A DNA stretch of 64,000 bases from Bacteroidota bacterium (GTDB taxonomy: Bacteria; Bacteroidota; Bacteroidia; Bacteroidales; Cfx3-03): contig JACAUB010000001.1 of NCBI GenBank assembly GCA_013390605.1, positions 4,998,754 to 5,062,753 of the forward strand. The letters are read 5' to 3'. Made by a program: the position numbers and the translations under genes. The notes below the pieces were generated by a model, which had not been told where the DNA came from, made no database searches, and saw only the letters and a list, made by a program, of their open reading frames with translations. The first letter of the stretch is position 1, and every line of letters begins with the position of its first letter. This document shows positions 26,844 to 36,582 of this stretch, one piece after another.

Positions 26844-28436
26844 TTAATCTTCTTTCAATATTTTATCCATTTTTATTTCGTGCTTAACGGTGTGCCTGAT
26901 TGTACTGAATTTTGGGTGTAATGATTTTGGCCGAAGCGAACTTTCTTTCAGAAAAAATGCCATCAGACAAAAAATTCCCAATATACAAAGCCAACCGTAA
27001 ATTTCTTTCATGCTAACTATCATTGCGTGTTGTTGTAAGCTACCGAAAAGTGATTCTGCTGAAATATGTTTTGTAATCGGATTTACATTATCTATGTTTG
27101 CGCCGAGAAGCATTACGTTTTTCTTCATCGTAAATTTAAATACGTGGGTTAGAACAGCAGAACCAATTAAGGATCCACAACAGGCACTAATAAAAGCTTG
27201 TATGCTAAGTGATTGAAAAAAGTTCTGAAAAGGTATTGCTGAAAGTGCCGTGATAAAGGTTATGGCGATAATTATATACCCAAATCCACGCAACAGTATA
27301 GGGAAAAATAGCATTTCTTTAGGCACATTATAGTCGATAATGAAATACATTATTATTAAATAACCCACCAAAAGTGAGAATCCAATCAGTGTCATTGTTT
27401 TGTATTTCCATTTACGCAAAGCGAAGTTTCGGTAGGTGAAAAGTGCACCGCAGACGGTGCCAAGCAACACTATCCAATTGAGCGAAATAAGATTGAGAGC
27501 ATCATAACCCAAAATTACTTCGGTGTAAATATGTTCAAAATCATGAGAAGGGCTGATAAGAATATCCACCACAATAAAGAGGACAAATGTAATCTTCACA
27601 TTGCGGTAACGCCAGGTTTCGTTTGCAATAAACGGATGTCGTATAAATGATGCACGCCACAAATTAAGTCCCAACGTTACCAAACCAAATACAGTTCCCA
27701 TCCAAATGGAGGTGGACTGGTACCAATCGAAATAATCGCCATAAATAAATACAAAAATTGCACATATTATGGTGGCTCCCCATAGGAGGCAACCCATCCA
27801 ATCTATCCCGTAAAGCGGAAGCTTTTTCATCGACCGATAATGGCGAAAGGCTATAGAGGTAATCAATATCAAGCAGAAAAGGAGTCCAATGATAAGCCAG
27901 TGCATATATTCCCATTTTGATATAAATGCTATGTAAATGGTAATCAAACCTGAAATTTGTAAAAAACCTTGTACTGCTAATTGAATGTAACAAAGCCAAA
28001 CCGCCATATCACGTTTGGGAGTTATCCAAAGTTGAATAGTACTATTACATGCAAAAGTGCCCCACATACGAAAGAATCCTGCTACAAAGCATGTGGCTAC
28101 TAATACAGGAACACTATGGGTATGTATGCATATAAGATTGCACACAATGAGACCTGAAGCTGTTATCATTAATGCCATTTTTGTAGGAAAGCGAAATTTT
28201 AGCCTATACATAAAAGTAAATGTGAGTGCTAAACCCACTAATGAGGCATAGCCTGCCATCATAATGTCTTCGTACATCAGATTCAATGAGCCTGACATTT
28301 CGCTAACTGCTGCCAGGTAAATGCCTCCCGAAATCTGATATATTAAGAAGAAAACAATAAGTATCCATGGCTTGACCTTTTCGGGTACAAAACCCCGAAT
28401 GTCAGGTATGGAGAAAGGTCTTATTTCGTGGTGCAT
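26844..28436 (-). CDS. MFS drug:H+ antiporter, DHA2 (EmrB/QacA-like)
   Basis: A 530-residue inner-membrane protein with about 14 hydrophobic segments, the DHA2 layout, following the membrane-fusion gene by four bases. Bacteroidota members lack the full classical motif C; here the identity rests on helix number, length and the operon with HlyD and TolC homologues. It should expel amphipathic toxic compounds through the fusion protein and outer-membrane channel. The last 30 residues are basic and soluble. Confidence 0.88.
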   Translation of the reverse strand: MHHEIRPFSIPDIRGFVPEKVKPWILIVFFLIYQISGGIYLAAVSEMSGSLNLMYEDIMMAGYASLVGLALTFTFMYRLKFRFPTKMALMITASGLIVCNLICIHTHSVPVLVATCFVAGFFRMWGTFACNSTIQLWITPKRDMAVWLCYIQLAVQGFLQISGLITIYIAFISKWEYMHWLIIGLLFCLILITSIAFRHYRSMKKLPLYGIDWMGCLLWGATIICAIFVFIYGDYFDWYQSTSIWMGTVFGLVTLGLNLWRASFIRHPFIANETWRYRNVKITFVLFIVVDILISPSHDFEHIYTEVILGYDALNLISLNWIVLLGTVCGALFTYRNFALRKWKYKTMTLIGFSLLVGYLIIMYFIIDYNVPKEMLFFPILLRGFGYIIIAITFITALSAIPFQNFFQSLSIQAFISACCGSLIGSAVLTHVFKFTMKKNVMLLGANIDNVNPITKHISAESLFGSLQQHAMIVSMKEIYGWLCILGIFCLMAFFLKESSLRPKSLHPKFSTIRHTVKHEIKMDKILKED

Positions 28437-28440
28437 AGTA

Positions 28441-29475
28441 CTAATAGTTTATCTCGCATTCAACATTCATACCGGAGCGTAGCTTTTCTAGATCTTGAGT
28501 CTTATTATTTTTTGAAAACTCAATACGTACGGGTATTCGTTGTTCTACTTTTATAAAATTTCCTGCGGAATTGTCTTGCGGAAAAAGCGAAAAACTTGCA
28601 CCGGTAGCACGTGAAATGGATTTTACTATGCCCTTGAATGTTCTGCCTGAAATAGCATCTACTTTAATGTCAACATACTGTCCCTCTCTTATCTTTGTGG
28701 TTTGCGTTTCTTTGTAATTCGCAATCACCCATTTTTCGGCTTCATTTACAAAATCGAGTAAGGTTTGTCCAGGTTGTATCAGTTGTCCTTCTTCAATATT
28801 TTTACGTCCCGTAACGCCATCACACGGAGCTAGAATTACTGTATATGAAAGGTTCAGTCTGGCAAGTTCCAAGGCTGCTTCCGCCACTTTGATTCCTGCA
28901 TCGTTTTGGTTGAGGCGCAAGGTTTGTTCGTTCTTGACTAAGGAGGTTGTATTGCGTTGACGTTGCAATTGTTCGTAATGTGCTTTTGCTGCTTCGTAAT
29001 TAGCACTTACCGCATCAAACTGTTGTTGGGTAACCGATTTCTGTGCCAAAAGGGTTTTATGACGATTGTATTCTTTTTCTGCATTTTCCAACCGTACATG
29101 GCTTTCCTTAATACCAGATTCCGTTGCACCAATATTACTTTGTGTAGTAAGAATGGTGGTTCCCATTGCCTTTTTGCCGATTATGGTATTTTGGTAATCG
29201 GCTTTAGCCTGCGCCATACGATAGCGATATTCCACATCCTCAATCACCACCAATGTATCCCCCTTCTTCACTCGTTGATATTCTTTAAAATATATTTTCT
29301 TGATAAACCCCTGTATGCGAGAATTTATGGGAACGATTTGTTGTTTCACCTGTGCATTGTCGGTAAATTCTATATTTCCTAAATGTACAAACTTGGCACA
29401 AACCCAAACAATACCGTTCAACAGCAATATACCAACAACAATATTATATCCTAATTTCATTTTTTTACTTACCAT
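28441..29475 (-). CDS. HlyD/EmrA-family membrane fusion protein
   Basis: N-terminal membrane anchor (residues 10-27), a biotinyl-lipoyl half ('VPINSRIQGFIKKIYFKEYQRVKKGDTLVVIEDVEYRYR' about 47-80), a long alpha-hairpin (about 85-205, coiled coil with 'EYNRHKTLLAQKSVTQQQFDA'), the second lipoyl half ('LSYTVILAPCDGVTGRKNIEEGQLIQPGQTLLDFV'), and a beta-barrel C-terminus. Such proteins bridge the MFS pump to TolC. It is the middle gene of the operon, 28 bases after tolC. Confidence 0.93.
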   Translation of the reverse strand: MVSKKMKLGYNIVVGILLLNGIVWVCAKFVHLGNIEFTDNAQVKQQIVPINSRIQGFIKKIYFKEYQRVKKGDTLVVIEDVEYRYRMAQAKADYQNTIIGKKAMGTTILTTQSNIGATESGIKESHVRLENAEKEYNRHKTLLAQKSVTQQQFDAVSANYEAAKAHYEQLQRQRNTTSLVKNEQTLRLNQNDAGIKVAEAALELARLNLSYTVILAPCDGVTGRKNIEEGQLIQPGQTLLDFVNEAEKWVIANYKETQTTKIREGQYVDIKVDAISGRTFKGIVKSISRATGASFSLFPQDNSAGNFIKVEQRIPVRIEFSKNNKTQDLEKLRSGMNVECEINY

Positions 29476-29503
29476 AATATGATTCTTTTTAAATTTTAAT
29501 TCT

Positions 29504-30835
29504 TTATTTTCCGATTAGATTTCCGATTTCCCGTTGTAATCTGTAATAATTGTAGATAACATTGAGTTTAGCATTTACAACTTGTAATTCAGCGTTGAGT
29601 TTGGTGTTGCTGGCATCAAGCATTTCGGTAATTAATACCAACTCGCTCAAGTACCGATTGTTGACAATACGGTAGTTCTCGTCAGCTAAGCGACTACTGG
29701 TTTCGTAGACTGTTAGTTTTTCGAACGACTCTTTAAACTTCGTATAAGCAATGTTTACTGCTACTTGTGTATGCTCCAACGTAAGTGTTTCGGCATATTC
29801 TGTTGTGAGTCTTTTTTTGTTGGCAAGCTGCATTTTTCGGCTGGTCTTATAGAGCGATGCGAGATTGTATTTTATTCCTATCCCCGCGTACCAGGAATTG
29901 AAATTATTGTTCATTGTGGGGACTTCTATCAAAATCGGTCCGTTAAAATTGTTTGCTGCTACAATCGCAATATGTGGATAGTAGTCGGCTTTGGCAATAC
30001 GCAACTCTTTGACGGCAATTTCCTTGTTCAGTGCAGCCGATTTTAACTCGGGAAGATTTTCGATAGCCAGCTGAAACAGGTTGTCTTGGGTTGCTACCTT
30101 TAAACTCAGTTCGAACACTGAGGAGTCGGGTATTATCAGCGTTTCGGCAGATAACCCAAGCGTAACTACAAGTTGGTTGTTGATAATCTTACTGTCATTT
30201 TCAATCTCAATGAGTGCTAGCTTCAGGTTTTGCAGCATCAGTATATGGCGGGTTACATCACTGCCTAAAGCCATTCCCTGCGATTCTTTAGATTTTATTT
30301 GTTGTATCAAAATCTCTGTCTGCTCAATGTTTTTCAGAAACACTTCGCGTTGATTTTTTAACTTGTATAGGTCTAAATAATAACCTGTTACCAAAAAGCA
30401 GATATCTAATTCGCTTTGGTTGTAGTTGAGTTGTGCCACTTGTTCTTCCAGCTTGGCTTTTTCAATGTTTGTGGCTATGGCTCCACCAGCGAAGATCACC
30501 TGCGAGGCTTCTATGCCAAAATTATTACCAAAGTGGGGCATTTTAATGTTATGGGCATTGGTAAAATCTCTGTCCATAATAACACCATTACCAATGTAAA
30601 AAGCCGAAAGTGAAACATCGATCGTAGGTGCCAGTGCTGTTTTTATTAATCTGGTGGCTGTTTGTGCCGTTTCCATGCTTGTTTTCGATAGTTTGAGTTG
30701 TTTGCTATTGGCAATAGCCAGCTCTAACACTTCGGACAACTTATAGGTTTTTGCTGTTTGTGCAACAAGGCTTTGCGAGGCTATAAGCAAAGCACAAAGT
30801 GCTACAATAAAAGAGTTTTTTTTCTGTTGATACAT
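29504..30835 (-). CDS. TolC-family outer-membrane efflux protein
   Basis: Signal peptide ends near residue 25 (QSLVAQ). Two OEP repeats follow (about 30-225 and 235-440), each with long helices and Asn/Leu-rich strands ('LAIANSKQLKLSKTSMETAQ' at the first). Length 443 aa is normal. It forms the outer-membrane tunnel for the HlyD/MFS pump. It is first in the operon; the promoter must lie in the 154-bp gap shared with the AraC gene. Confidence 0.93.
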   Translation of the reverse strand: MYQQKKNSFIVALCALLIASQSLVAQTAKTYKLSEVLELAIANSKQLKLSKTSMETAQTATRLIKTALAPTIDVSLSAFYIGNGVIMDRDFTNAHNIKMPHFGNNFGIEASQVIFAGGAIATNIEKAKLEEQVAQLNYNQSELDICFLVTGYYLDLYKLKNQREVFLKNIEQTEILIQQIKSKESQGMALGSDVTRHILMLQNLKLALIEIENDSKIINNQLVVTLGLSAETLIIPDSSVFELSLKVATQDNLFQLAIENLPELKSAALNKEIAVKELRIAKADYYPHIAIVAANNFNGPILIEVPTMNNNFNSWYAGIGIKYNLASLYKTSRKMQLANKKRLTTEYAETLTLEHTQVAVNIAYTKFKESFEKLTVYETSSRLADENYRIVNNRYLSELVLITEMLDASNTKLNAELQVVNAKLNVIYNYYRLQREIGNLIGK

Positions 30836-30884
30836 TCTATTCTATTTAATTTTTAGGACGCAAAGGTCCGTGGAATTAATGGAT

Positions 30885-30902
30885 AAAACGTTGTCACGTT
30901 TT
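30885..30902. promoter_or_regulatory. inverted repeat in the tolC-araC intergenic region
   Basis: AAAACG (30885-30890) and CGTTTT (30897-30902) frame TTGTCA, about 50 bases upstream of the tolC start. It is a plausible binding site for the divergent AraC regulator, but a 6-bp arm is short and the assignment is tentative. Confidence 0.35.
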
Positions 30903-30957
30903 CTATGAAAATTATCTTTTTTTCTACAAAATAACTATTAAACCTATTTGAATAGCG

Positions 30958-30965
30958 TATATTTG
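30958..30965 (+). promoter_or_regulatory. TAnnTTTG promoter box upstream of araC
   Basis: TATATTTG, 25 bases before the regulator start codon, matches the Bacteroidota -7 consensus TAnnTTTG. I do not see a well-placed -33 TTTG, so this is a candidate only. Confidence 0.4.
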
Positions 30966-30989
30966 CATATAAATTGAGAACAAGTTAAA

Positions 30990-31847
30990 ATGCAGCTCCC
31001 TTCTCTTGACCATTTCTTTGACAAGAAAAAAAGTATTGAAAACAACTTTTATATTTCACTACGCCACAATGATTTGCCAATAGATTTTTCACCTTGCAGG
31101 ATAAATTTTTGCTTAGTGTGTGTATGTTTGACGGGCTGTGCCGAAATAGAGGTGGATTTGCGATCGTTCCACTTTATTCCGAACGATATTATTGTGGTTT
31201 TCCCGGGACAGATATTGACTTGTAATGAAAAAGCAGACGACTTTACACTAGCCTATTTCTCATTTTCTAACCAATTGATTGACGAGATTATGTTTCGCTT
31301 TCCAACAGCATTTATTGGTTTTCTGAAAGAAAGTGTAAAGTATCAGTTGCCTGAAGTGGAAAGGGAAAAAATAATCATGGAATATTTTGTCACTTTAAAT
31401 AGTAAGTTTTGTGACACACGGAATGTGTGTCGTGGTGAAATGATACTTAATTTGTTACAAAATTTCTACTTAGATATGTATAGCAAAGTGGTTAAAAACA
31501 ATGAGATACATTCACGTCAGCGCAATCGAAAGAAGGAGGTGCTGGAAGATTTTTTTCATTTGGTACAAACACACACTGCTAATCGTGAGGTGGCTTTTTA
31601 TGCCGGAAAACTCTGCATTACACCAAAGTACTTGTCAATTATTACGAAAGAGAGTACAGGGTCTTCGGCCAAAGAACTCATTGATAAATTTGCTATAACA
31701 GAGCTCAAATTAAGGTTAAAATCAACTTCCACACCACTTAAAGAAATAGCCGCTCAACTTAACTATCCCTGCGAAGCATTTTTGTGTAAATACTTTAAGA
31801 AACATACAGATATGACGCCATCACATTATAGACATGCTACTAGGTGA
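30990..31847 (+). CDS. AraC-family transcriptional regulator
   Basis: C-terminal ~100 residues contain the two HTH motifs: 'VAFYAGKLCITPKYLSIITKESTG' and 'LKEIAAQLNYPCEAFLCKYFKKHTDMTPSHYR', the second with the family ending. The N-terminal ~150 residues are a cupin-like sensor domain ('FIPNDIIVVFPGQILTCNEKADDFTLAYFSF'). It is divergent from the three-gene efflux operon and is the obvious candidate to control it in response to a pump substrate. Confidence 0.92.
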   Translation: MQLPSLDHFFDKKKSIENNFYISLRHNDLPIDFSPCRINFCLVCVCLTGCAEIEVDLRSFHFIPNDIIVVFPGQILTCNEKADDFTLAYFSFSNQLIDEIMFRFPTAFIGFLKESVKYQLPEVEREKIIMEYFVTLNSKFCDTRNVCRGEMILNLLQNFYLDMYSKVVKNNEIHSRQRNRKKEVLEDFFHLVQTHTANREVAFYAGKLCITPKYLSIITKESTGSSAKELIDKFAITELKLRLKSTSTPLKEIAAQLNYPCEAFLCKYFKKHTDMTPSHYRHATR

Positions 31848-31985
31848 AAACAATTAAAGGAGTAAGAGGCTGACTATTTATACAAAGTAAAAAAGATAAT
31901 ATTGAATCATGCCTTTGCAAAGGCAAAGTGAGTTCATATATCCATCAAGAAAAACTAAAATGATTACAATTTTAACTCATGAGCG

Positions 31986-32639
31986 TTACTCTTCCTCCTC
32001 TTCATTCTTATACACAATGTAGGAATAAACAATTGGGACTAATGCCATGATAATTATTATTACTAGCATTATCATCGTTAAACTGGATTTTAGAGGAGAA
32101 ATAAAAGGTAAAACAGCAATAATTATACCTCCTACTACCCATATAGGCCCACCTAATTGATGTGTCTTCTTCCATGTATGATCACTTGCCATTGTCCATG
32201 GTGTACGTATTCCTATAAAATGGTTTGGTTTTACTGTCTTTATAAAATCTCCAAGAATTGCTAAGAACGCACCAATAAGCATTAATATTAAATTGGGGTT
32301 TTTAAAAGTTCCTCCTTTACTGGTATATAAAATATATGTCATTAATATTGAGGTGAAAATGGTAAGTAGGAAACGAAGATTGTAATATTTATTTCCCATC
32401 TTCCTGATGTTCTTACTCGGATCGAGAGCGGGAAGTGCGAGCATTAAAATGTAGAGACCGACCCCCAGCCCAACTGCTAAAATGATTAGTATATACTTGT
32501 GGGACCATCCGTTTGCTTCTCCATTCATATCAAAGTGCGTCGGTACGATTTCGGGTAGTTTTTGCCATATTGTGATAAGGTATACAATAGGTAATAAAAT
32601 CAAAATCCATAATATAAATTCTTTAAAAAATTTGTTCAT
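31986..32639 (-). CDS. SdpI/DUF1648-type membrane protein
   Basis: A 217-residue protein with an N-terminal DUF1648 motif 'LPEIVPTHFDMNGEANGW' and later 'FIGIRTPWTMASDHTWKKTHQLGGPIWV', the SdpI core 'GIRTPWT...WxxTH'. About six membrane helices. SdpI of Bacillus protects from the SdpC toxin and signals to a repressor; in most bacteria the family role is unknown. It is convergent with the AraC gene, alone, and inside the segment bracketed by the 72-bp repeats. Confidence 0.9.
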   Translation of the reverse strand: MNKFFKEFILWILILLPIVYLITIWQKLPEIVPTHFDMNGEANGWSHKYILIILAVGLGVGLYILMLALPALDPSKNIRKMGNKYYNLRFLLTIFTSILMTYILYTSKGGTFKNPNLILMLIGAFLAILGDFIKTVKPNHFIGIRTPWTMASDHTWKKTHQLGGPIWVVGGIIIAVLPFISPLKSSLTMIMLVIIIIMALVPIVYSYIVYKNEEEEE

Positions 32640-32673
32640 ACTGCTGTTCTTTTGAGCGTTTATAATGCTTTCT

Positions 32674-32745
32674 ATTCTTTAGACCACTAATGTGTATTTT
32701 TAATATAGATTCCAAAATTAATGATATTTTGGTGATGTGCAATTG
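32674..32745 (+). repeat. 72-bp direct repeat, copy 2, right of efflux locus
   Basis: Matches copy 1 at 26562-26633 over its whole length with scattered differences, in the same orientation. Between the two copies lie the MFS, HlyD, TolC, AraC and SdpI genes (about 6 kb). Confidence 0.85.
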
Positions 32746-32906
32746 TTTATAACATAAGGAATGGAATATTCTATAATTTCACCCATGGGTTCTTTTTCAA
32801 AACCAGGGAATGGTGCTGATTTTAGAATTTCGCCTAAAATGAATTCTTTAATTCTAAATCTAGCAACAGGCAATTGATCCAAATTCAAATAAATAAGGAT
32901 CAAAAA

Positions 32907-33581
32907 TCAGGCTAACCAATTTATCAGATCAAAACGCATTTCATTATTTATAGTATGTCCTTCAATATATTCTTTATAAACAAGATTGTTATTCATTGTC
33001 TTAAGATAAGAAAAGCTATCACGAGCATATTGGATATTTAAAACATTGTCGTTTATTCCATGAGAAATAAAGATTTTTAAGGCTGTAAGGTTTTCATTGA
33101 TAGTAATTAAGGGTTTAACCTCTTCTAAGAGTCTTCCACTCATTACTGCAATTCCTTTTACTAGGTCCGGTCTTGTAAGTCCTACACTATAAGACATAAT
33201 GCCTCCCTGGCTAAAGCCAATGAGATAGACTTGTTTTTCGTCGAATGAATATCTTTCTTTTAATTGTCCAATGAACTGGATGATGAGCTTTCTACTTTCT
33301 TCGGCTTGCTCATAATTTATGATTCGTTTCTGACTTGAAAAGTTTACCTGAAACCATGCGTAGCTACCTTGACCTATTGTGTGTGGAGCTCTTGCTGAGA
33401 TGATCAGGAAATGATCAGGGATTTGGTTCGCAAACGAAAAAAGATCTTGTTCGTTGCTTCCTACGCCATGTAATAGAATAATAAGCGGTGTCTTCTCTGT
33501 TGTAATATTTGGCGTTTTAACCAAATATTGAAGTGCTTCTTTTGAAAGTCTGAGATTGTCTGTATTATCAGATGTGTTCAT
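32907..33581 (-). CDS. phospholipase/carboxylesterase-family alpha/beta hydrolase
   Basis: A 224-residue hydrolase: oxyanion motif 'LLHGVGSNEQDL' near residue 36, nucleophile elbow 'GFSQGG' with Ser near 127, acid Asp in 'SHGINDNVL' near 178, and His in 'EGHTINNE' near 210. No signal peptide, so cytoplasmic. The family hydrolyses short acyl esters or lysophospholipids; the substrate here cannot be read. It is monocistronic or co-transcribed with the gene 55 bases upstream on the same strand. Confidence 0.9.
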   Translation of the reverse strand: MNTSDNTDNLRLSKEALQYLVKTPNITTEKTPLIILLHGVGSNEQDLFSFANQIPDHFLIISARAPHTIGQGSYAWFQVNFSSQKRIINYEQAEESRKLIIQFIGQLKERYSFDEKQVYLIGFSQGGIMSYSVGLTRPDLVKGIAVMSGRLLEEVKPLITINENLTALKIFISHGINDNVLNIQYARDSFSYLKTMNNNLVYKEYIEGHTINNEMRFDLINWLA

Positions 33582-33635
33582 GATAGCGAAAATATAAGTG
33601 TTGATTTAATGAATTAAGCTTTTTAGTTTTACACT

Positions 33636-34676
33636 TTATTGAATCTCTGATTGAGGAAGTGTCAGCTTTTCTTCAGTATTATTACTTGATTGTTTACTGA
33701 TAGATACAGTTGCAGCTATAATTGTCGGCACTTTTTTCCATTCACCAAGACTTGTTTCACGAACAAAACATGAATATTTTTTAAATATCGATTGAGAATA
33801 AGAATTTCCGATAAAAGTTCCAGGTAAAGCCATTCCACCCTTGATGAGTTTTTGAATGATGGCCTTCTTTCCATCTAAAACAACGGTCTCATTAATAAAC
33901 AATTCAGGATGTGAACGTTTAATATCCCGATATCCATAGGCAATGGCTGTCCTATCGCTCAAATCAAGCAGTTGTTCAAAGGTAACAAAGAAGGGTCCTT
34001 TAACTTGAAAGTTAAACTGCGAAAGGTCAAACTTTAACCAACCAAACTTCATGGCAGATTCTACTATAATGCTTTTGTCTAAAAGATCTTCTCCTGGTTT
34101 TCCAGTCCGGCTATCATATTTATTCAGCCGAACCCTAAACTTAAATGAATCAAAGTTATTGTTGAAAATATACAGGCTTGCTTTTTTAATATAAACGGGA
34201 AAGGATAATCCTTTTGGAAAGTTTTTGTTGTCTATCAACAATGCCACAGAACGACCGGCATATGTTGTATCCGGCTCATAATTACCCCCATCGTAAATTC
34301 TATTGCCTATTTCAATTAATTTATCCTTTCTCAACCTTGCCGTTATGATAACAGGCTTCAGTATCGTTACTTTTTCTTTTAAGAAAACTGTAAAGTTCTT
34401 TTTTGATTCGAGAAGATCTAAAGAAATCGCTTTCCCAAAGAAACCAAGCGAGGTAAAGGTTAATGTGTCATTAATCAGGTTCTTCGGAATATCTATTGAG
34501 AAGCTTCCATCATAATTGGAGATTGTGCCTACATTGGAATTCACAATGCCAATATTGGCATAAGGAATGGGTTCTTGCGTTGTTTTACTTAAGATCTTTC
34601 CTACTATCGTTTTTTGTCCATAAATAAGGGCTGATGATAAAATAAGAAGTACGGTAGTCAATAAAAACTTGTTCAT
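33636..34676 (-). CDS. carboxypeptidase-like regulatory domain protein
   Basis: I start at the ATG of MNKFLLTTVLLILSS, 15 codons inside the longest frame, since it opens a proper signal peptide ending 'LIYGQ'. Residues about 22-105 form a CarboxypepD_reg-like beta-sandwich ('KTIVGKILSKTTQEPIPYANIGIVNSNVGTISNYDGSFSIDIP'). The rest (about 110-330) is an unrecognised beta-rich domain containing 'RVRLNKYDSRTGKPGEDLL' as in many Bacteroidota surface proteins. No barrel is present, so it is likely periplasmic or surface-attached. Function unknown. Confidence 0.85.
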   Translation of the reverse strand: MNKFLLTTVLLILSSALIYGQKTIVGKILSKTTQEPIPYANIGIVNSNVGTISNYDGSFSIDIPKNLINDTLTFTSLGFFGKAISLDLLESKKNFTVFLKEKVTILKPVIITARLRKDKLIEIGNRIYDGGNYEPDTTYAGRSVALLIDNKNFPKGLSFPVYIKKASLYIFNNNFDSFKFRVRLNKYDSRTGKPGEDLLDKSIIVESAMKFGWLKFDLSQFNFQVKGPFFVTFEQLLDLSDRTAIAYGYRDIKRSHPELFINETVVLDGKKAIIQKLIKGGMALPGTFIGNSYSQSIFKKYSCFVRETSLGEWKKVPTIIAATVSISKQSSNNTEEKLTLPQSEIQ

Positions 34677-35136
34677 GGTTCTGTTTATTAATATATAAAT
34701 ACTCAAAGATATAAAGTTCAACTTTCCAGTAACAAAGCTTAGATTTGTAAGTTATTGTAGCCAAATATTTTATATAAATGACAAACTTATATATACTTGC
34801 TTGTATTCAGCGGGTATTTATGGTGCGTGTCATACAATAGTAGAACAAATATAATAAATGTTTTGTATTGCAGATTTGCTAAAATAAATTTAATTTATGA
34901 GATATAAGATGCTATATGTTTGGATTTGAATTGTTTTTATGTTCTAAAAATTTATGTATGAATTTCATTCTGTATTGTTTTTTCCAAAGGATGTATAAGT
35001 GACGAGACTATAGATCGAATGGAATTGTGAGAAAATTGCTTAAAACGGAGACTAAATAAGAAAAACTGTTATGTTTGTACACTCACTGTTTTTTAATTAG
35101 TGACATTGTTCACCTGGAATATTTGGATATAATGAT
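34677..35136. other. 460-bp divergent spacer
   Basis: AT-rich region between the divergent carboxypeptidase-domain and MBOAT genes, expected to hold both promoters. No repeat shared with the rest of the window and no coding remnant recognised. Confidence 0.45.
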
Positions 35137-36579
35137 ATGCTTTTTAATTCAATAAATTTTGCAGTTTTTCTACCTATAGTTTTTCTACTTTACTGGTTTG
35201 TTACAAAAGGAAATTTAAGATTACAAAATATACTATTATTAGTTTCAAGCTACTTTTTTTATGCTTGTTGGGACTGGAGGTTTCTATTTCTGCTGATATT
35301 TTCTACCTCTTTAGATTACTTTACGGGTATTAAAATTCATGATGCTCCAATCCAAAAAAAGAAAATATTTTGGCTTTGGCTTAGCATTTGTGTAAATCTG
35401 GGGTTTCTAGGAGTCTTTAAATACTACAATTTTTTCGCAGCTTCATTTGCTGATGGACTTTCTTTACTGGGCTTCAAAATAAATCTTTGGTCTATCCAGG
35501 TAATATTGCCAGTAGGTATTTCATTTTACACCTTTCATGGATTATCTTATGTTATAGATCTTTACAAAAACAGAATTAAACCTGAAAGAGACTTTGTCAA
35601 TTATTCTGTCTTCGTTGGTTTTTTCCCACTACTTGTTGCGGGGCCAATAGAAAGAGCAACGCATCTTTTACCCCAAATAATTCGGAAAAGAGAATTTGAT
35701 TATTCAAAAGCAGTTGATGGATTGCGACAAATCTTATGGGGCTTATTTAAAAAAGTTGTTATTGCCGATAACTGCGCAGAATATGCAAATAGGATTTTTA
35801 ATCATTCTGCTGATTATTCCGGAAGTACACTTGTTCTGGGTGCAATATTTTTTACTTTTCAAATCTATTGTGATTTTTCAGGATATTCTGATATTGCAAT
35901 CGGGACCGCTAAACTTTTTGGTATAGATTTATTACGCAACTTTGCTTTCCCTTATTTTTCAAGAGATATTGCCGAGTTTTGGAGACGCTGGCATATTTCA
36001 CTGTCATCATGGTTTAGAGATTATCTCTATATTCCATTAGGAGGAAGTAGAGGTGGAATCTGGATGAAGATTAGAAATACGTTCATTATCTTTTTGGTAA
36101 GTGGCTTTTGGCATGGAGCAAACTGGACGTTTATTGTCTGGGGTTTACTCAATGCTCTTTATATAATGCCTTCAATAATTTTTAATACGAACAGAAAGAA
36201 TCTTGATATTGTGGCAAAAGGAAAATCCCTTCCTACATTAAAAGAATTTTTGTCGATGGGTATTACTTTTGGCTTAACTGTATTTGCCTGGATCTTCTTT
36301 CGTGCTAACAATCTAACACACGCAATAGGCTATATATCAGAAATATTTTCCAGTTCTCTATTTACAATTCCACACGGAATCGGATTGACATTGCCAGTCG
36401 TATCTCTAATTGTTTTGTTTTTTATAATCGAATGGCATGGTAGAGAACAACAATATGCAATTGCGTATTTAGGTGTGAGATGGTATAAACCAGTAAGATG
36501 GGTGATGTATTACGTTATTATTTTGGTTATTCATAATTTTGCAGGTTCGGAGCATCAATTTATTTATTTCCAGTTTTAA
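35137..36579 (+). CDS. MBOAT-family O-acyltransferase (AlgI/DltB-like)
   Basis: About 480 residues and 10-12 membrane helices. Signature segments are 'FAVFLPIVFLLYWFV' at the start, 'LPVGISFYTFHGLSYVIDLYK' near 127-147, 'DFSGYSDIAIGTAKLFGI' near 248, 'FWRRWHISLSSWFRDYLYIPLGGSRGG' near 284-310 and 'SGFWHGANWTFIVWG' near 326, whose His is the catalytic residue of MBOAT enzymes. It should move acyl (often acetyl) groups across the inner membrane for O-acylation of a surface polysaccharide. Three bases before the next gene. Confidence 0.95.
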   Translation: MLFNSINFAVFLPIVFLLYWFVTKGNLRLQNILLLVSSYFFYACWDWRFLFLLIFSTSLDYFTGIKIHDAPIQKKKIFWLWLSICVNLGFLGVFKYYNFFAASFADGLSLLGFKINLWSIQVILPVGISFYTFHGLSYVIDLYKNRIKPERDFVNYSVFVGFFPLLVAGPIERATHLLPQIIRKREFDYSKAVDGLRQILWGLFKKVVIADNCAEYANRIFNHSADYSGSTLVLGAIFFTFQIYCDFSGYSDIAIGTAKLFGIDLLRNFAFPYFSRDIAEFWRRWHISLSSWFRDYLYIPLGGSRGGIWMKIRNTFIIFLVSGFWHGANWTFIVWGLLNALYIMPSIIFNTNRKNLDIVAKGKSLPTLKEFLSMGITFGLTVFAWIFFRANNLTHAIGYISEIFSSSLFTIPHGIGLTLPVVSLIVLFFIIEWHGREQQYAIAYLGVRWYKPVRWVMYYVIILVIHNFAGSEHQFIYFQF

Positions 36580-36582
36580 AAA

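Noticed and set aside
32718..32903. 61-codon minus-strand frame after the esterase gene
   Set aside because: It needs a TTG start, partly overlaps the 72-bp repeat, and matches no family I know; it may be a scrap but cannot be supported as a gene.
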